Shown piece after piece: positions 9,620-17,888 of a stretch of DNA of 64,000 bases (positions within the stretch are counted from its first letter, which is position 1; the number at the start of each line of letters is the position of its first letter). Below the pieces are notes generated by a model. That model saw nothing but the letters and a program-made list of their open reading frames with translations, had not been told where the DNA came from and ran no database searches. The stretch is from Clostridium manihotivorum (GTDB lineage: Bacteria; Bacillota; Clostridia; Clostridiales; Clostridiaceae). The stretch covers positions 4,915,776 to 4,979,775 of the forward strand of contig NZ_CP025746.1 of the NCBI RefSeq assembly GCF_004015185.1, read 5' to 3'. The position numbers were made by a program, and so were the translations under genes.

Positions 9620-10441
9620 ATGACGAAATTGCACATTTTAGGCACTGGTAGTGCTATGGTAACCAAGTGCTACAATACGTGTTTTACAATTTCTAATTTG
9701 GCAGGGGAGCACTTACTAGTTGATACTGGAGGTGGAAACACCTTACTTACCAATTTAGAAAAGCTTAATATCCCTATTTCAAAAATACATAATATATTTT
9801 TATCACACACACATAATGATCATATAGCTGGCATAACTTGGATTGTTAGAGCTGTTGCTCAAGCCATAAACAATGATAAATATTCTGGAAACCTGAACTT
9901 CTTCGGTCATTCAGATGTTCTATCAGTTGCTAAACAAATTTGTCTTCTAATGCTAGAAAATAAATTCACCAAGTTCTTTGATGACAGAATATTATTCATA
10001 CCTGTAAAAGATAATGAAGAAAAGAATATTATAGACTTCAATATTACTTTTTTTGATATAAATAGTGCAAAGCGTCTTCAATATGGTTTTAAACTTAAAG
10101 ACAGTGAAGGTATAACCTTCACCTTCATAGGAGATGAACCATATAAAGAATCTCTTAAACAGTATTGTATAAACTCTGATTATATGATGCATGAGGCATT
10201 CTGTTTATTTGAAGAAAAACACCTATTTAATCCTTACGAAAAACATCATACTACAGTAAAAGAAGCCTGTGAAAACGGAAGAAACCTAAATATCAAGAAC
10301 CTTATTTTAATTCATACAGAAGATAAAAATTATCATTGTAAACCTGAGTATTACTGCGCTGAAGGAAGATATTTTTTCAGTGACAATTTAATTGTCCCAA
10401 CGGATCTAGAAATAATTGACTTAGTAAAAGCCGAAGATTAG
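9620..10441 (+). CDS. MBL-fold metallo-hydrolase (RNase Z-like)
   Basis: This is a metallo-beta-lactamase fold protein with the signature SHTHNDHIAG (HxHxDH, two-zinc site), an N-terminal LGTGSA strand as in RNase Z-type members, the Asp of FIGDEP, and the late His of LIHTEDKN. It resembles ribonuclease Z or AtsA-like hydrolases but is shorter and lacks an obvious exosite arm, so its substrate is unclear. A TTG-initiated reading at 9608 is possible, but the ATG at 9620 has GGAGGT 4-9 nt upstream and is the better start, giving 273 residues. It stands alone on the plus strand and ends at a hairpin terminator. Confidence 0.8.
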   Translation: MTKLHILGTGSAMVTKCYNTCFTISNLAGEHLLVDTGGGNTLLTNLEKLNIPISKIHNIFLSHTHNDHIAGITWIVRAVAQAINNDKYSGNLNFFGHSDVLSVAKQICLLMLENKFTKFFDDRILFIPVKDNEEKNIIDFNITFFDINSAKRLQYGFKLKDSEGITFTFIGDEPYKESLKQYCINSDYMMHEAFCLFEEKHLFNPYEKHHTTVKEACENGRNLNIKNLILIHTEDKNYHCKPEYYCAEGRYFFSDNLIVPTDLEIIDLVKAED

Positions 10442-10461
10442 CTTAATAGAAATGCTTTTTT

Positions 10462-10513
10462 AAATGTACTACTAATCCTAACAAATACTTTAGGAGGAAG
10501 TAGTACATTTTTT
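10462..10513 (+). terminator. Terminator after the MBL-fold gene
   Basis: A long stem (AAATGTACTACT / AGTAGTACATTT, extended inside by TCCT / AGGA) is followed by a T run. The gap to 10738 shows nothing else identifiable apart from the upstream region of the next gene. Confidence 0.85.
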
Positions 10514-10738
10514 AAATTTGTTATAAGCAACCGTATATTCTTATATTATATTAAATAGAATTATAATGAGTATATATAGTTTCCCAATTTCAACTATTAG
10601 GTTATGTATGCCTCAAAAAAAGACCAGAACCCCCGATTTTCGAACATTCATAGCTTAAGTTTTCATAAAGGTTCCCTATAAATAACCTTATATTCAGATT
10701 TTAACTAGAAACAACCACAAATATTAAAGGAGGGCATA

Positions 10739-11653
10739 ATGCTTAATTATTTTAATAATAATAATTTAATAAGGAATTCTAACTCAAGGAAAAAATCTAC
10801 ACCTCTCATACTAGTGTTTATTCTGTGTTTTGTCTTTGCATTTCTTTCACAAATAATAGGTGGAATAGCGATTGGTTTTGCTGTTCACTATCTTAATCTA
10901 TCATTTAATCAATATAGGAACTTTGTATCTAGCAGCTACTCAATGCTTTTAACCACCTCAATTTCTATTGCACTATGCTTTTTATGGGTATACCTTTATG
11001 AGAAAAGAAAGCCTGTATCCTTAGGCTTCTATAAAAAGAACGCAATCCAAAACTACATTCAAGGATTTTTAATAGGATTACTATTAATGTCTATTGAAGC
11101 AATAATACTTAGCATTACTAACAATGCTTATATATCAAAAGGTGATGTTTCTAGTTATGGATTGTTAAGCTTGATAGTTGTGATTATTTCCTGGGTGGTG
11201 CAAGGGGCTTCTGAAGAGATTTTAATTAGAGGTTTTGCCTTACAATCAATATCTGCTAGATATAATACTGTAGTTGGAGTATTGGTATCATCAGTAATAT
11301 TTGCATTACTTCACATGCTCAATCCTGGAGTATCTCTATTAGCTATAATAAATCTAATTTTATTTGGAATAATAGCTGCACTTTTGGCATTGTACACTGA
11401 AAATCTTTGGGCAAGCTGTGCTCTTCACAGTGCATGGAACTTTGCTGAGGGAAATGTTTATGGCTTTTTAGTAAGCGGTACTAATGCCTACGGCGGATCA
11501 TTTCTATATGTTCAATATAGAACAAATAACCTTATAAATGGTGGGTTATTCGGCCCTGAAGGCGGACTTGCTGATACAATTATAAGTGCTATTGCAATAA
11601 TTGTGTTACTGTTTCTTATATATAGAAAGAGTAAGCTCCAACAATTAGATTGA
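10739..11653 (+). CDS. CPBP-family intramembrane metalloprotease
   Basis: CPBP (Abi, CAAX protease and bacteriocin-processing) proteins are multi-pass membrane proteases that in Gram-positives mature or confer immunity to peptides. The 304 residues contain about eight hydrophobic segments and the family motifs: EEILIRG (EExxxR, about residue 160), LLHMLNPG (HxxxN, about 187) and HSAWNFAEG (about 230). A strong AGGAGG lies 5-10 nt before the ATG. It is transcribed convergently with a 62-residue cysteine-rich peptide gene 150 nt away, which may be functionally linked. The substrate is unknown. Confidence 0.88.
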   Translation: MLNYFNNNNLIRNSNSRKKSTPLILVFILCFVFAFLSQIIGGIAIGFAVHYLNLSFNQYRNFVSSSYSMLLTTSISIALCFLWVYLYEKRKPVSLGFYKKNAIQNYIQGFLIGLLLMSIEAIILSITNNAYISKGDVSSYGLLSLIVVIISWVVQGASEEILIRGFALQSISARYNTVVGVLVSSVIFALLHMLNPGVSLLAIINLILFGIIAALLALYTENLWASCALHSAWNFAEGNVYGFLVSGTNAYGGSFLYVQYRTNNLINGGLFGPEGGLADTIISAIAIIVLLFLIYRKSKLQQLD

Positions 11654-11660
11654 CGAAAAA

Positions 11661-11696
11661 AAGTGATCTAGCAGTTATTTCCACTAGATCACTTTC
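11661..11696 (+). terminator. Terminator after the CPBP gene
   Basis: An 11-bp stem (AAGTGATCTAG / CTAGATCACTT) with a 12-nt loop is followed by TTCTATAT. It starts 8 nt after the stop. Confidence 0.85.
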
Positions 11697-11706
11697 TATA
11701 TATACA

Positions 11707-11801
11707 GATGCACAACTTAGAATTAAAATATATATTTTCAACTTCTCCTCTTAGAATCCAGAAAAGTTTTAAAAATAGATTCCTGATTGAAATGGTACAT
11801 C
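11707..11801. repeat. Interspersed repeat family A, copy 2 (95 bp)
   Basis: It begins GATGCACAACTT and ends AAATGGTACATC, the two ends being an imperfect inverted repeat. Length and internal sequence (TATATTTTCAA...TTGAAATGG) match 31369-31463, which is also 95 bp; looser copies lie near 27852 and 47942. It resembles a MITE-like or REP-like intergenic element. It ends 5 nt before the stop of the cysteine-rich peptide gene. Confidence 0.6.
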
Positions 11802-11805
11802 TCTA

Positions 11806-11994
11806 TTATTTATTACAACAACCACCCTTTGATGAGCATCCACTGCAACCACTACAACCTCCACTGCTTTGACAACAACCAAGACTTATCCCCAAGACTT
11901 TAGCTTCATCTTCAGTAAGCGTTGCAACATTTTCACTGTAGTCCTCATAGTCAGGAGTATCCTTAAGATATGAATTCTTCTGTATTTGAATCAT
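11806..11994 (-). CDS. Small cysteine-rich peptide, candidate RiPP precursor or metal-binding peptide
   Basis: This 62-residue ORF has an acidic, leader-like first half ending ATLTEDEAKVLGISLG. The last 23 residues contain 7 Cys, 6 Ser and 6 Gly in CC, SGGCSGC and GGCC motifs and end CCNK. A GAGGTG site lies upstream of the ATG, so translation is credible. The leader/core layout recalls azole-modified (TOMM) or other cysteine-rich RiPP precursors. No cyclodehydratase, radical SAM enzyme or exporter is visible nearby; only a CPBP protease gene lies convergent to it. A metallothionein-like role is an alternative. The gene is real with moderate confidence; its function is open. Confidence 0.6.
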   Translation of the reverse strand: MIQIQKNSYLKDTPDYEDYSENVATLTEDEAKVLGISLGCCQSSGGCSGCSGCSSKGGCCNK

Positions 11995-12132
11995 ATATAC
12001 ACCTCACGCTTAAAGCTCTGAATTATATAAATATAATATTTATCTAAATAATTATAATCTTTAATAATATAATTATCTACCATAATATAAAAATTATTAT
12101 TACTTCGATATATATTTTGTTTCTTAAGTGAC

Positions 12133-12190
12133 TTTTTGCGCATCTGCCTTACCAAATGCATATGAGGAAAGCTTGACAAACGAATATAAT
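12133..12190. repeat. Interspersed repeat family B, copy 2
   Basis: It shares TTTTTGCGCATCTGCCTT and ATGAGGAAA with 3993-4053, about 75% identical by eye over 58 nt. It lies between the M23 peptidase gene and the cysteine-rich peptide gene, in the peptide's upstream region. Confidence 0.55.
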
Positions 12191-12285
12191 TCCTTTTTTG
12201 CTGTTTATATTAAAAAGCTAATTTATAAGCCCTTGTCATTAATATTTAACTAATAAAAAGTCTTATAATTTTCTAAACATTAAAA

Positions 12286-12318
12286 AGAAAAAGAACTAAA
12301 CTAATAGCTCTTTTTCTT
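12286..12318 (-). terminator. Terminator after the M23 peptidase gene
   Basis: An A/T-rich stem (AAGAAAAAGA with TCTTTTTCTT) lies about 20 nt after the stop and runs into U residues on the minus strand. The weak stem lowers confidence. Confidence 0.55.
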
Positions 12319-12336
12319 CATAATAAAATCATTCTA

Positions 12337-13632
12337 TTATAATCCAGAAACATAATCATGTGGATTTTTAGCCTGTCCATTAACTCTTATCTCAAAATGA
12401 ACATGTGGACCAGTACTCCTACCTTCACTTCCCACTAGAGCTATAACTGTACTTTGAGTAACTTTTTGACCTACCTGAACATATACTATCTTCATATGTC
12501 CATACATTGTTTGATATCCATTTCCATGGTCGATTATTACCATATGACCATATATGCTATTCAATTCAACTCTTACAACAGTTCCGCTCTTAGAAGCTTT
12601 TATGGGAGCTCCCAATGGTGCACCTATATCAACACCAGTATGGAATCCCTTCAAGCCAGTTACAGGATTAGTTCTTGGACCATAATCATCTGTAATCGGT
12701 CCAGAAGCAGGCTTATTAAAAGCTTGTCCATTTGATGCAACTCCGTCATCTGCCTTTTCATTATTAATGCTATTAAACGTAGAGTCTAGCTGCTTTTGAA
12801 GCGATTCGTTATCTTCTTCTAAATCCGCCACCTTAGCTGCAATCTTCTTTTCAGTATCACTTAAAGAACTTATGATACTATTTTGTTGATTTCTTAATGA
12901 TGAAAGTTCATCATACTTCTGCTTATTATCATCTCTTTGTTGCATTAGAGACTGCTGTGCTGACTTAAGCTGTGATTGCTGAGCCACCACATCACTCTTC
13001 TGCTTATCAAGCTCTGACTTTTTGCTAGATAAATCCTTTTGCTTACTCTTTAAATCCTCTTGAACTTTTTTTACTTCTGTAATTAATTCATTATCTTTTT
13101 GCATTATTGTAGTTATTACAGTCATTTTTTGCATAAAATCAGTTAAGTTATCACTTCCTAATATTACGCCAAGAATTTGTTCTCCTATATTGGTCTTATA
13201 TGCAGCTCTGAGTCTCATTCCAAGTAACTCTCTTTTTTCTGCCTCTTCTTGCTCTTTCTTCTCTATATCTTTTTCAACACTTTCAATATCTTTTGAAGTC
13301 TTATTTATGTCAGATTGGACTGAATTAATCTTTCCCTGAAGAGTATTAATCTTTCCTTGATATTCATCAACCTTACCTTGAGATTGTTGAAGCTCTAAGC
13401 TCTTTTTGTCTAATTGGTCTTGAATTGATTTCAATTTGTCATTCTCTTGATTTTTAGTATTTTGTATCTGATTTTTTTGATCTTGCAAATCATCAATCTT
13501 GTCTTTGTTTGCATCAATTTGATTTTGCAATGAGTCCGATGATGCTGCAAAGGCTTGTACCGAATTTAAGCCAGATATAAGAACGCAACAAAGTACTAAA
13601 GATAAAATTTTCTTCTTCATCTTATCTGTCAT
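12337..13632 (-). CDS. Secreted coiled-coil M23 (LytM) peptidoglycan endopeptidase
   Basis: This is an EnvC/PcsB-like murein hydrolase or activator acting outside the membrane at division or sporulation. The 431-residue protein starts with a signal peptide (lysines, then a hydrophobic core, AFAA cleavage region near residue 29). A long heptad-rich coiled coil covers about residues 32-285. The C-terminal M23 domain shows HTGVDIGAP (zinc His and Asp), a middle HG motif in GYQTMYGHMK, and GPHVHFEIR (HxH). All metal ligands are present, so it is probably catalytic. Neighbouring genes do not form an obvious operon with it. Confidence 0.9.
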   Translation of the reverse strand: MTDKMKKKILSLVLCCVLISGLNSVQAFAASSDSLQNQIDANKDKIDDLQDQKNQIQNTKNQENDKLKSIQDQLDKKSLELQQSQGKVDEYQGKINTLQGKINSVQSDINKTSKDIESVEKDIEKKEQEEAEKRELLGMRLRAAYKTNIGEQILGVILGSDNLTDFMQKMTVITTIMQKDNELITEVKKVQEDLKSKQKDLSSKKSELDKQKSDVVAQQSQLKSAQQSLMQQRDDNKQKYDELSSLRNQQNSIISSLSDTEKKIAAKVADLEEDNESLQKQLDSTFNSINNEKADDGVASNGQAFNKPASGPITDDYGPRTNPVTGLKGFHTGVDIGAPLGAPIKASKSGTVVRVELNSIYGHMVIIDHGNGYQTMYGHMKIVYVQVGQKVTQSTVIALVGSEGRSTGPHVHFEIRVNGQAKNPHDYVSGL

Positions 13633-13834
13633 TACCCCCAGTTATTATTCTATTTTTAATTATACTACAAATTTCAGCACAATATCATTATTTTTTGATT
13701 TTTATGTCTTTGTTTAAATTAATTTTACAATTTCCATATAAGTTTTGCTTTTTATAGTGTATATTGTAAAATAATTGAACATTGTTCTATATCTATTCCT
13801 CCAAACAGACATAATACTTCAATCCTTAGACTAA

Positions 13835-13870
13835 AAATAAAGCTTTCTATGAATCTACGAAGCTTTATTT
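13835..13870 (-). terminator. Terminator after the histidine kinase gene
   Basis: An 11-bp stem (AAATAAAGCTT / AAGCTTTATTT) is followed by U residues on the minus strand, 13 nt beyond the kinase stop. Confidence 0.85.
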
Positions 13871-13883
13871 CGATAGATTTTAG

Positions 13884-15272
13884 CTACACTTTTATGATTT
13901 TATTAAACTCTATTACAACTCTTGTAAACTTGCCATCTTCACTCTCTATTTTTATACTACCTTTATGTAAATCTACTATCTTCTTAGAAATAGTTAATCC
14001 CACACCTGTACCTTCGGTAACTTCTCTACTTCTGTCTCCTCTGTAAAATCTTTCAAATATAAAAGGTACATCGCTTTTCTTAATGCCTATTCCGGTATCC
14101 TCTATAGTGGACCTAATAATCCCTCTCGTTTCGAGCAAGGTTACCTTTAGCTTCCCCTCAGTTTTATTATATTTTATTGCATTAGATATTAAATTTATAT
14201 AAACCTGCTTTAGCATATCCTCATCTCCCAATACTACATCATCATCAGAAAGATTATTCTCATACTGAAGCATCAAGTTCTTAGAATCAATTTCGCCTTT
14301 GTAGTATTCTAATATATTTTTTATAAGAATATCTAAATCCACCGGTTTATTATCCACGTTATCAGTTCTTTCATCTATGTAGGTTAATGATTTCATATTA
14401 TTCAATAACTTACCAAATCTTATAACTTCACTGTTGATAAGTTCTAAGGTCTCATTATTAATTGGATATATACCATCTATCATAGCCTCTATTATATTTT
14501 GCAGCACATTTAACGGTGTTCTTATTTCATGAGAAACATCAGATATCAGTCTTCTTCTAAGATCATCTTGGTAGTTAAGCTTATCAGCTAAGTCATTTAT
14601 AGTTTCTTTCAACTCTCTAATTTCTGTTATCTTCGTCTCATAGGATGCTCTTGCATCTAGATCCCCATTAGCTATTTTTTTTGACACTTCTGCAATTCTT
14701 CTAACTGGGAGACTAAATTGCTTTCCTACTACTAAGCTAACAGCTAGTCCTATAACAATAGAAATAGTTATAGCTATAACTATGCTTCCATTAATTTTTT
14801 TACTAAAATCCACATCATCCTGAGTTAGCAGCAGATCCGAATATTGTCCTATATTAACATATCCGACAACACTTCCATTATAACGTATTGGTAGATTTTT
14901 GCTTACGTAATCACCTTTATGATTACTTACCACCATGTTATCAAAGCCCAAGGTCTCTGTAATTAACTTAGGATCCATTCCCCATATCATATTCTTCTTA
15001 TCATCTAGAAGTGATATACAAAAATTGCTCATATGAGCCTCATGTTGTAACTCAATTCCTGATACTGTTGTCCACTTTTTATCCTTTGAATATATACTTT
15101 CAAAACTAGCTACAATTCTATCCTCTCTCTTTTTCTGACTTTCTTCCATATAGCTTTTAAAATGCGACGATATAGAAATATTTATTATCATTCCAGTTAC
15201 TCCTATACAGAAAATAACAGTTAATATCATAATTAGAAATAGGTGTGTTCTTATATTTCTCATTAGCTTCAC
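13884..15272 (-). CDS. Sensor histidine kinase
   Basis: This 462-residue membrane kinase has TM1 at about residues 10-32, an extracellular sensor of about 130 residues, TM2 at about 165-187, a HAMP linker (FSLPVRRIAEVSKKIANGDL), a HisKA dimerisation helix with the phospho-acceptor His in DVSHEIRTPLN, and a HATPase domain with N box NLISNAIKYN and G boxes DTGIGI and GTGVGLTI. It overlaps the upstream response regulator gene by 4 nt, so the two are translationally coupled. The stimulus is unknown; the arrangement resembles BaeS or PhoR-type envelope sensors. Confidence 0.93.
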   Translation of the reverse strand: MKLMRNIRTHLFLIMILTVIFCIGVTGMIINISISSHFKSYMEESQKKREDRIVASFESIYSKDKKWTTVSGIELQHEAHMSNFCISLLDDKKNMIWGMDPKLITETLGFDNMVVSNHKGDYVSKNLPIRYNGSVVGYVNIGQYSDLLLTQDDVDFSKKINGSIVIAITISIVIGLAVSLVVGKQFSLPVRRIAEVSKKIANGDLDARASYETKITEIRELKETINDLADKLNYQDDLRRRLISDVSHEIRTPLNVLQNIIEAMIDGIYPINNETLELINSEVIRFGKLLNNMKSLTYIDERTDNVDNKPVDLDILIKNILEYYKGEIDSKNLMLQYENNLSDDDVVLGDEDMLKQVYINLISNAIKYNKTEGKLKVTLLETRGIIRSTIEDTGIGIKKSDVPFIFERFYRGDRSREVTEGTGVGLTISKKIVDLHKGSIKIESEDGKFTRVVIEFNKIIKV

Positions 15273-15955
15273 TCTCCACTAAATTTATAACCTAATTTTA
15301 CTACAGTTATGATATATCGTGGATTCCTGGTATCTCTCTCTATTTTTTTCCTCAAATTCTTTATATGAACATCAATTGTTCTATCATAACCTTCAAAATC
15401 CATTCCAAAAACGCTTTCAATCAATGCTTCTCTGCTAAAAACCTTGCCTTTATTTTTTGCCATAACATAAAGTATATCAAACTCATTTGGAGTTAAGCTT
15501 ACATATTTTCCATCCACCAATACTTCTCTAGTTTCAGTATTAATTATTAAACTTTTATCATTAAAAGCCAATATAGAATCAGTGTCATCTTTGTGTGAAA
15601 TTCTCCTAAACAGGGAATTAACTCTAGCCACTAGCTCTCTTGGACTAAACGGTTTAACCAAGTATTCATCTGCACCTATGTTTAAGCCATGTATTTTCTC
15701 ATCCAAAGCACCTTTTGCAGTCAACATAAATATATGCACATCTGATATCTTTCTAAGTCTTTGGCAGATCTCTTCTCCTTGAATATCTGGTAGCATTAAA
15801 TCTAAGATCACAAGATCTACCTTTTCTTTAATAAATATCGAAAGACCATCCAGACCATATTCAGCAGTAAGCACCTTATAACCTTCCTTTTCTAGGTATG
15901 CCTTTGTTACCTCTCTTACAGTTTTCTCATCCTCTATAATAAGTACAGTATTCAC
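15269..15955 (-). CDS. OmpR/PhoB-family response regulator
   Basis: This 228-residue DNA-binding response regulator pairs with the kinase that overlaps its 3' end. The receiver domain carries the acidic pocket (EDE near the start), the phospho-acceptor Asp in VDLVILDLMLP (about residue 53), Thr in MLTAKG and Lys in LVKPFSP. The C-terminal winged helix has the family signature YDRTIDVHIKNLRKKIE and ends VVKLGYKFSGE. It is the first gene of the two-gene operon. Its targets are unknown. Confidence 0.94.
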   Translation of the reverse strand: MNTVLIIEDEKTVREVTKAYLEKEGYKVLTAEYGLDGLSIFIKEKVDLVILDLMLPDIQGEEICQRLRKISDVHIFMLTAKGALDEKIHGLNIGADEYLVKPFSPRELVARVNSLFRRISHKDDTDSILAFNDKSLIINTETREVLVDGKYVSLTPNEFDILYVMAKNKGKVFSREALIESVFGMDFEGYDRTIDVHIKNLRKKIERDTRNPRYIITVVKLGYKFSGE

Positions 15956-16066
15956 ACTATTCCTCCCCGTAAGTCTAGTCTATTTCGCTAAATATATCCT
16001 CACATAAGATAACTTTCATAATCATATTAGTATTTTTATGTAAAGATTTTATGTAGAATTTTTTAC

Positions 16067-16552
16067 TTACCTAATTAAACTATTCATTTTCACATACTCT
16101 TCATAACTTACATTGAATTCTCCCCCAGAAATGATCTCTATTCCTAATGAGTTAAATTCTTTTAATATTTCATCATCTAGCTTTGCTTCATCTATGTTAG
16201 CTAAAACTGCAATTTTATCAATTTTTTTAGACGCCTTAATTCCTATAAGTTTATACATATTTATTTTGTCAAACTCTCCTGACTTAACGCAGCTAACATA
16301 AACCTTTTCACCTCTATGCTTGCATAATAATGTATTAGTATCAAACTTATTAATAAATATATAATTTTTAGTCTTCAAGTATTCAACGCACCAATCTATA
16401 AACTCTTCAGAGCTAAGCCTATCTAATTCTTCACCTAAAGTATTTATTTTAAAATCTTTTTTTATTATATTAACTATTCTTATCAGAGTTCTACCAACCT
16501 TGAATAGTTGATACATAGACAATATTACTATTATACCAGTTATAGTAAACAT
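16067..16552 (-). CDS. Membrane-anchored Mrr/restriction-endonuclease-like protein, second of a pair
   Basis: This 161-residue protein has an N-terminal membrane segment (about residues 3-22). A domain follows with the layout of Mrr-type restriction-endonuclease folds: LSSEEFIDWCVEYLKTKNY, then a strand with KVYVSCVK, and a later KIAVLANI strand. The catalytic DxE/QxK signature is not convincing (VSCVKSG), so nuclease activity is uncertain. It starts 1 nt after the stop of a similarly organised gene, so the two are surely co-transcribed. No methyltransferase is nearby, which argues against classical restriction. Confidence 0.65.
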   Translation of the reverse strand: MFTITGIIVILSMYQLFKVGRTLIRIVNIIKKDFKINTLGEELDRLSSEEFIDWCVEYLKTKNYIFINKFDTNTLLCKHRGEKVYVSCVKSGEFDKINMYKLIGIKASKKIDKIAVLANIDEAKLDDEILKEFNSLGIEIISGGEFNVSYEEYVKMNSLIR

Positions 16553-16553
16553 T

Positions 16554-17084
16554 CTAAACAGCTCCTTCTGAGATCATATCTTTCTCTATGTTCTTTCTTA
16601 TTAGCTTAACCAGCTCCTTGCCATCTATTATCTTAATATCTATACCTGAGTTTCTTATATCTTTAATCTCCTTATAGCATTGAGGTATATATCCCCCTTT
16701 AGTTATCAATATACCTTTCTTAAGCTTTTTAGATTTCATTTTTCCTATTATTGAATAGAATATATCTAAGTCTACTAAATCATCTACAGACTTTAGTAGA
16801 TATACAACCGTAGGCGAATTATCCTTATAGCATAAAACCTCTTCAAGATTTTCTGCTATTACAGGATTTTTATATCCTAAATCTTCTAATATACTGCAGA
16901 TATATTCTAATACTTCTTCATTTTTCATAAGCTTAAGGTCACTGCTGCAAAATAATCTATATACCTGCCTTATATCTGCCCCCTCTTTAGAAATAATTAC
17001 AGCAAAAATTCCTAATATTTTATTAACTACTATGCATAATATAAAGAAGCTAATCATAAACTTAAAATCTCTAATTATATCCAT
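16554..17084 (-). CDS. Membrane-anchored Mrr-like protein, first of a pair
   Basis: This 176-residue protein has a hydrophobic segment at about residues 10-32 and a soluble domain. The domain resembles the Mrr fold: NEEVLEYICSILEDLGYKNP, a core strand VVYLLKSVDDLVDLD, and KKGILITKGGY, which recalls the GxxITTxxF motif of Mrr. The usual Asp and Glu of the active site are not clearly kept. It is paired with the next gene (1-nt gap) and may have arisen by duplication. The role is unknown; a degenerate nuclease acting as a DNA- or envelope-linked sensor is only a guess. Confidence 0.65.
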   Translation of the reverse strand: MDIIRDFKFMISFFILCIVVNKILGIFAVIISKEGADIRQVYRLFCSSDLKLMKNEEVLEYICSILEDLGYKNPVIAENLEEVLCYKDNSPTVVYLLKSVDDLVDLDIFYSIIGKMKSKKLKKGILITKGGYIPQCYKEIKDIRNSGIDIKIIDGKELVKLIRKNIEKDMISEGAV

Positions 17085-17265
17085 AAAATCACCTCATTTA
17101 ATTTATTGACACTTTATTAATAAGCTAAAACATTTTTATAAAGTTAACATAGACTTAATTCTACAATAACATTATCTTAATATTCTCCCATTATCATAAA
17201 ATATAAACAAAGAAATTCTCCTTTAACAGAGGCAATTTTTTTGCCAGCCAAAAACTCTATTTCTC

Positions 17266-17290
17266 AGGTTATGCTTTTTTAGCATAACCT
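17266..17290. terminator. Hairpin in the 17085-17527 gap
   Basis: A perfect 9-bp stem (AGGTTATGC / GCATAACCT) with a T-rich loop. There is no gene directly upstream on either strand within 200 nt, so it may be a leftover terminator or part of an unrecognised short transcript. The rest of 17085-17439 is AT-rich with nothing identifiable. Confidence 0.4.
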
Positions 17291-17439
17291 ATTTTATTGT
17301 TTAGGAAATTATATCCTAGATAAAACTATGGACAAGTATTCGTAGCTTGCTTAAGAGCATCTAAATGATAAAGCAAAAAAAGAGAAACAATATCATCCTA
17401 CAGCTTTTTCCATATATTTAGAAATGCAGACACTAAAAA

Positions 17440-17497
17440 AGCTATCTTGATTGTATAGTTGTATCAATTTAATACCCTATCTACAATCAAAATAGCT
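17440..17497 (-). terminator. Terminator after the 113-residue gene
   Basis: A long stem (AGCTATTTTGATTGTA with TACAATCAAGATAGCT on the minus strand, one mismatch) ends in TTTTTTAG. It lies about 30 nt past the stop of the 17528 gene. Confidence 0.85.
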
Positions 17498-17527
17498 CTT
17501 GATTTATGTACATATTTAATTTTGAAC

Positions 17528-17869
17528 TTATTCCATTATGTCTATAATCCACTTTTTACAGCTTAAACATTTATATATTCTTATTACATATAAGTTAAGA
17601 AATTTTTCTCCATATTGCTTTCTATACTCTTCTATTTCTTCTTGAAATATAAAGTTTTCTTCTTCATCTATATAACCAACAATTTCTCCATAAAGGTTGC
17701 TTTTGGTTTTATTACAGCAATCGTTTAAATCTGTACATTCAATAATATCTAGCTTTATGAGCTTAGCTCTTTCTTGAATTATAGGGATTATATCATCATA
17801 CTCAGTTATATCATCTAAAAAATCTTCCTTATAAAACATTTCATCTTGTATTACAAATAACGGTTTCAT
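17528..17869 (-). CDS. Small conserved-looking protein of unknown function
   Basis: I do not recognise this 113-residue acidic protein. It has no signal peptide or membrane segment. The C-terminus carries a CxxC pair (YKCLSCKKW), and two further Cys lie mid-protein (NDCCNK), so metal or redox chemistry is possible. Good codon structure and a strong terminator support a real gene. It follows the diguanylate cyclase gene after 19 nt on the same strand and may be co-transcribed with it. Confidence 0.6.
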   Translation of the reverse strand: MKPLFVIQDEMFYKEDFLDDITEYDDIIPIIQERAKLIKLDIIECTDLNDCCNKTKSNLYGEIVGYIDEEENFIFQEEIEEYRKQYGEKFLNLYVIRIYKCLSCKKWIIDIME

Positions 17870-17888
17870 ATACTGTCACACATCCTTA

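Noticed and set aside
11991..12179. 62-codon ORF upstream of the cysteine-rich peptide
   Set aside because: It is low-complexity Tyr/Asn/Ile translation of AT-rich leader DNA, overlaps repeat family B and lacks a ribosome site.
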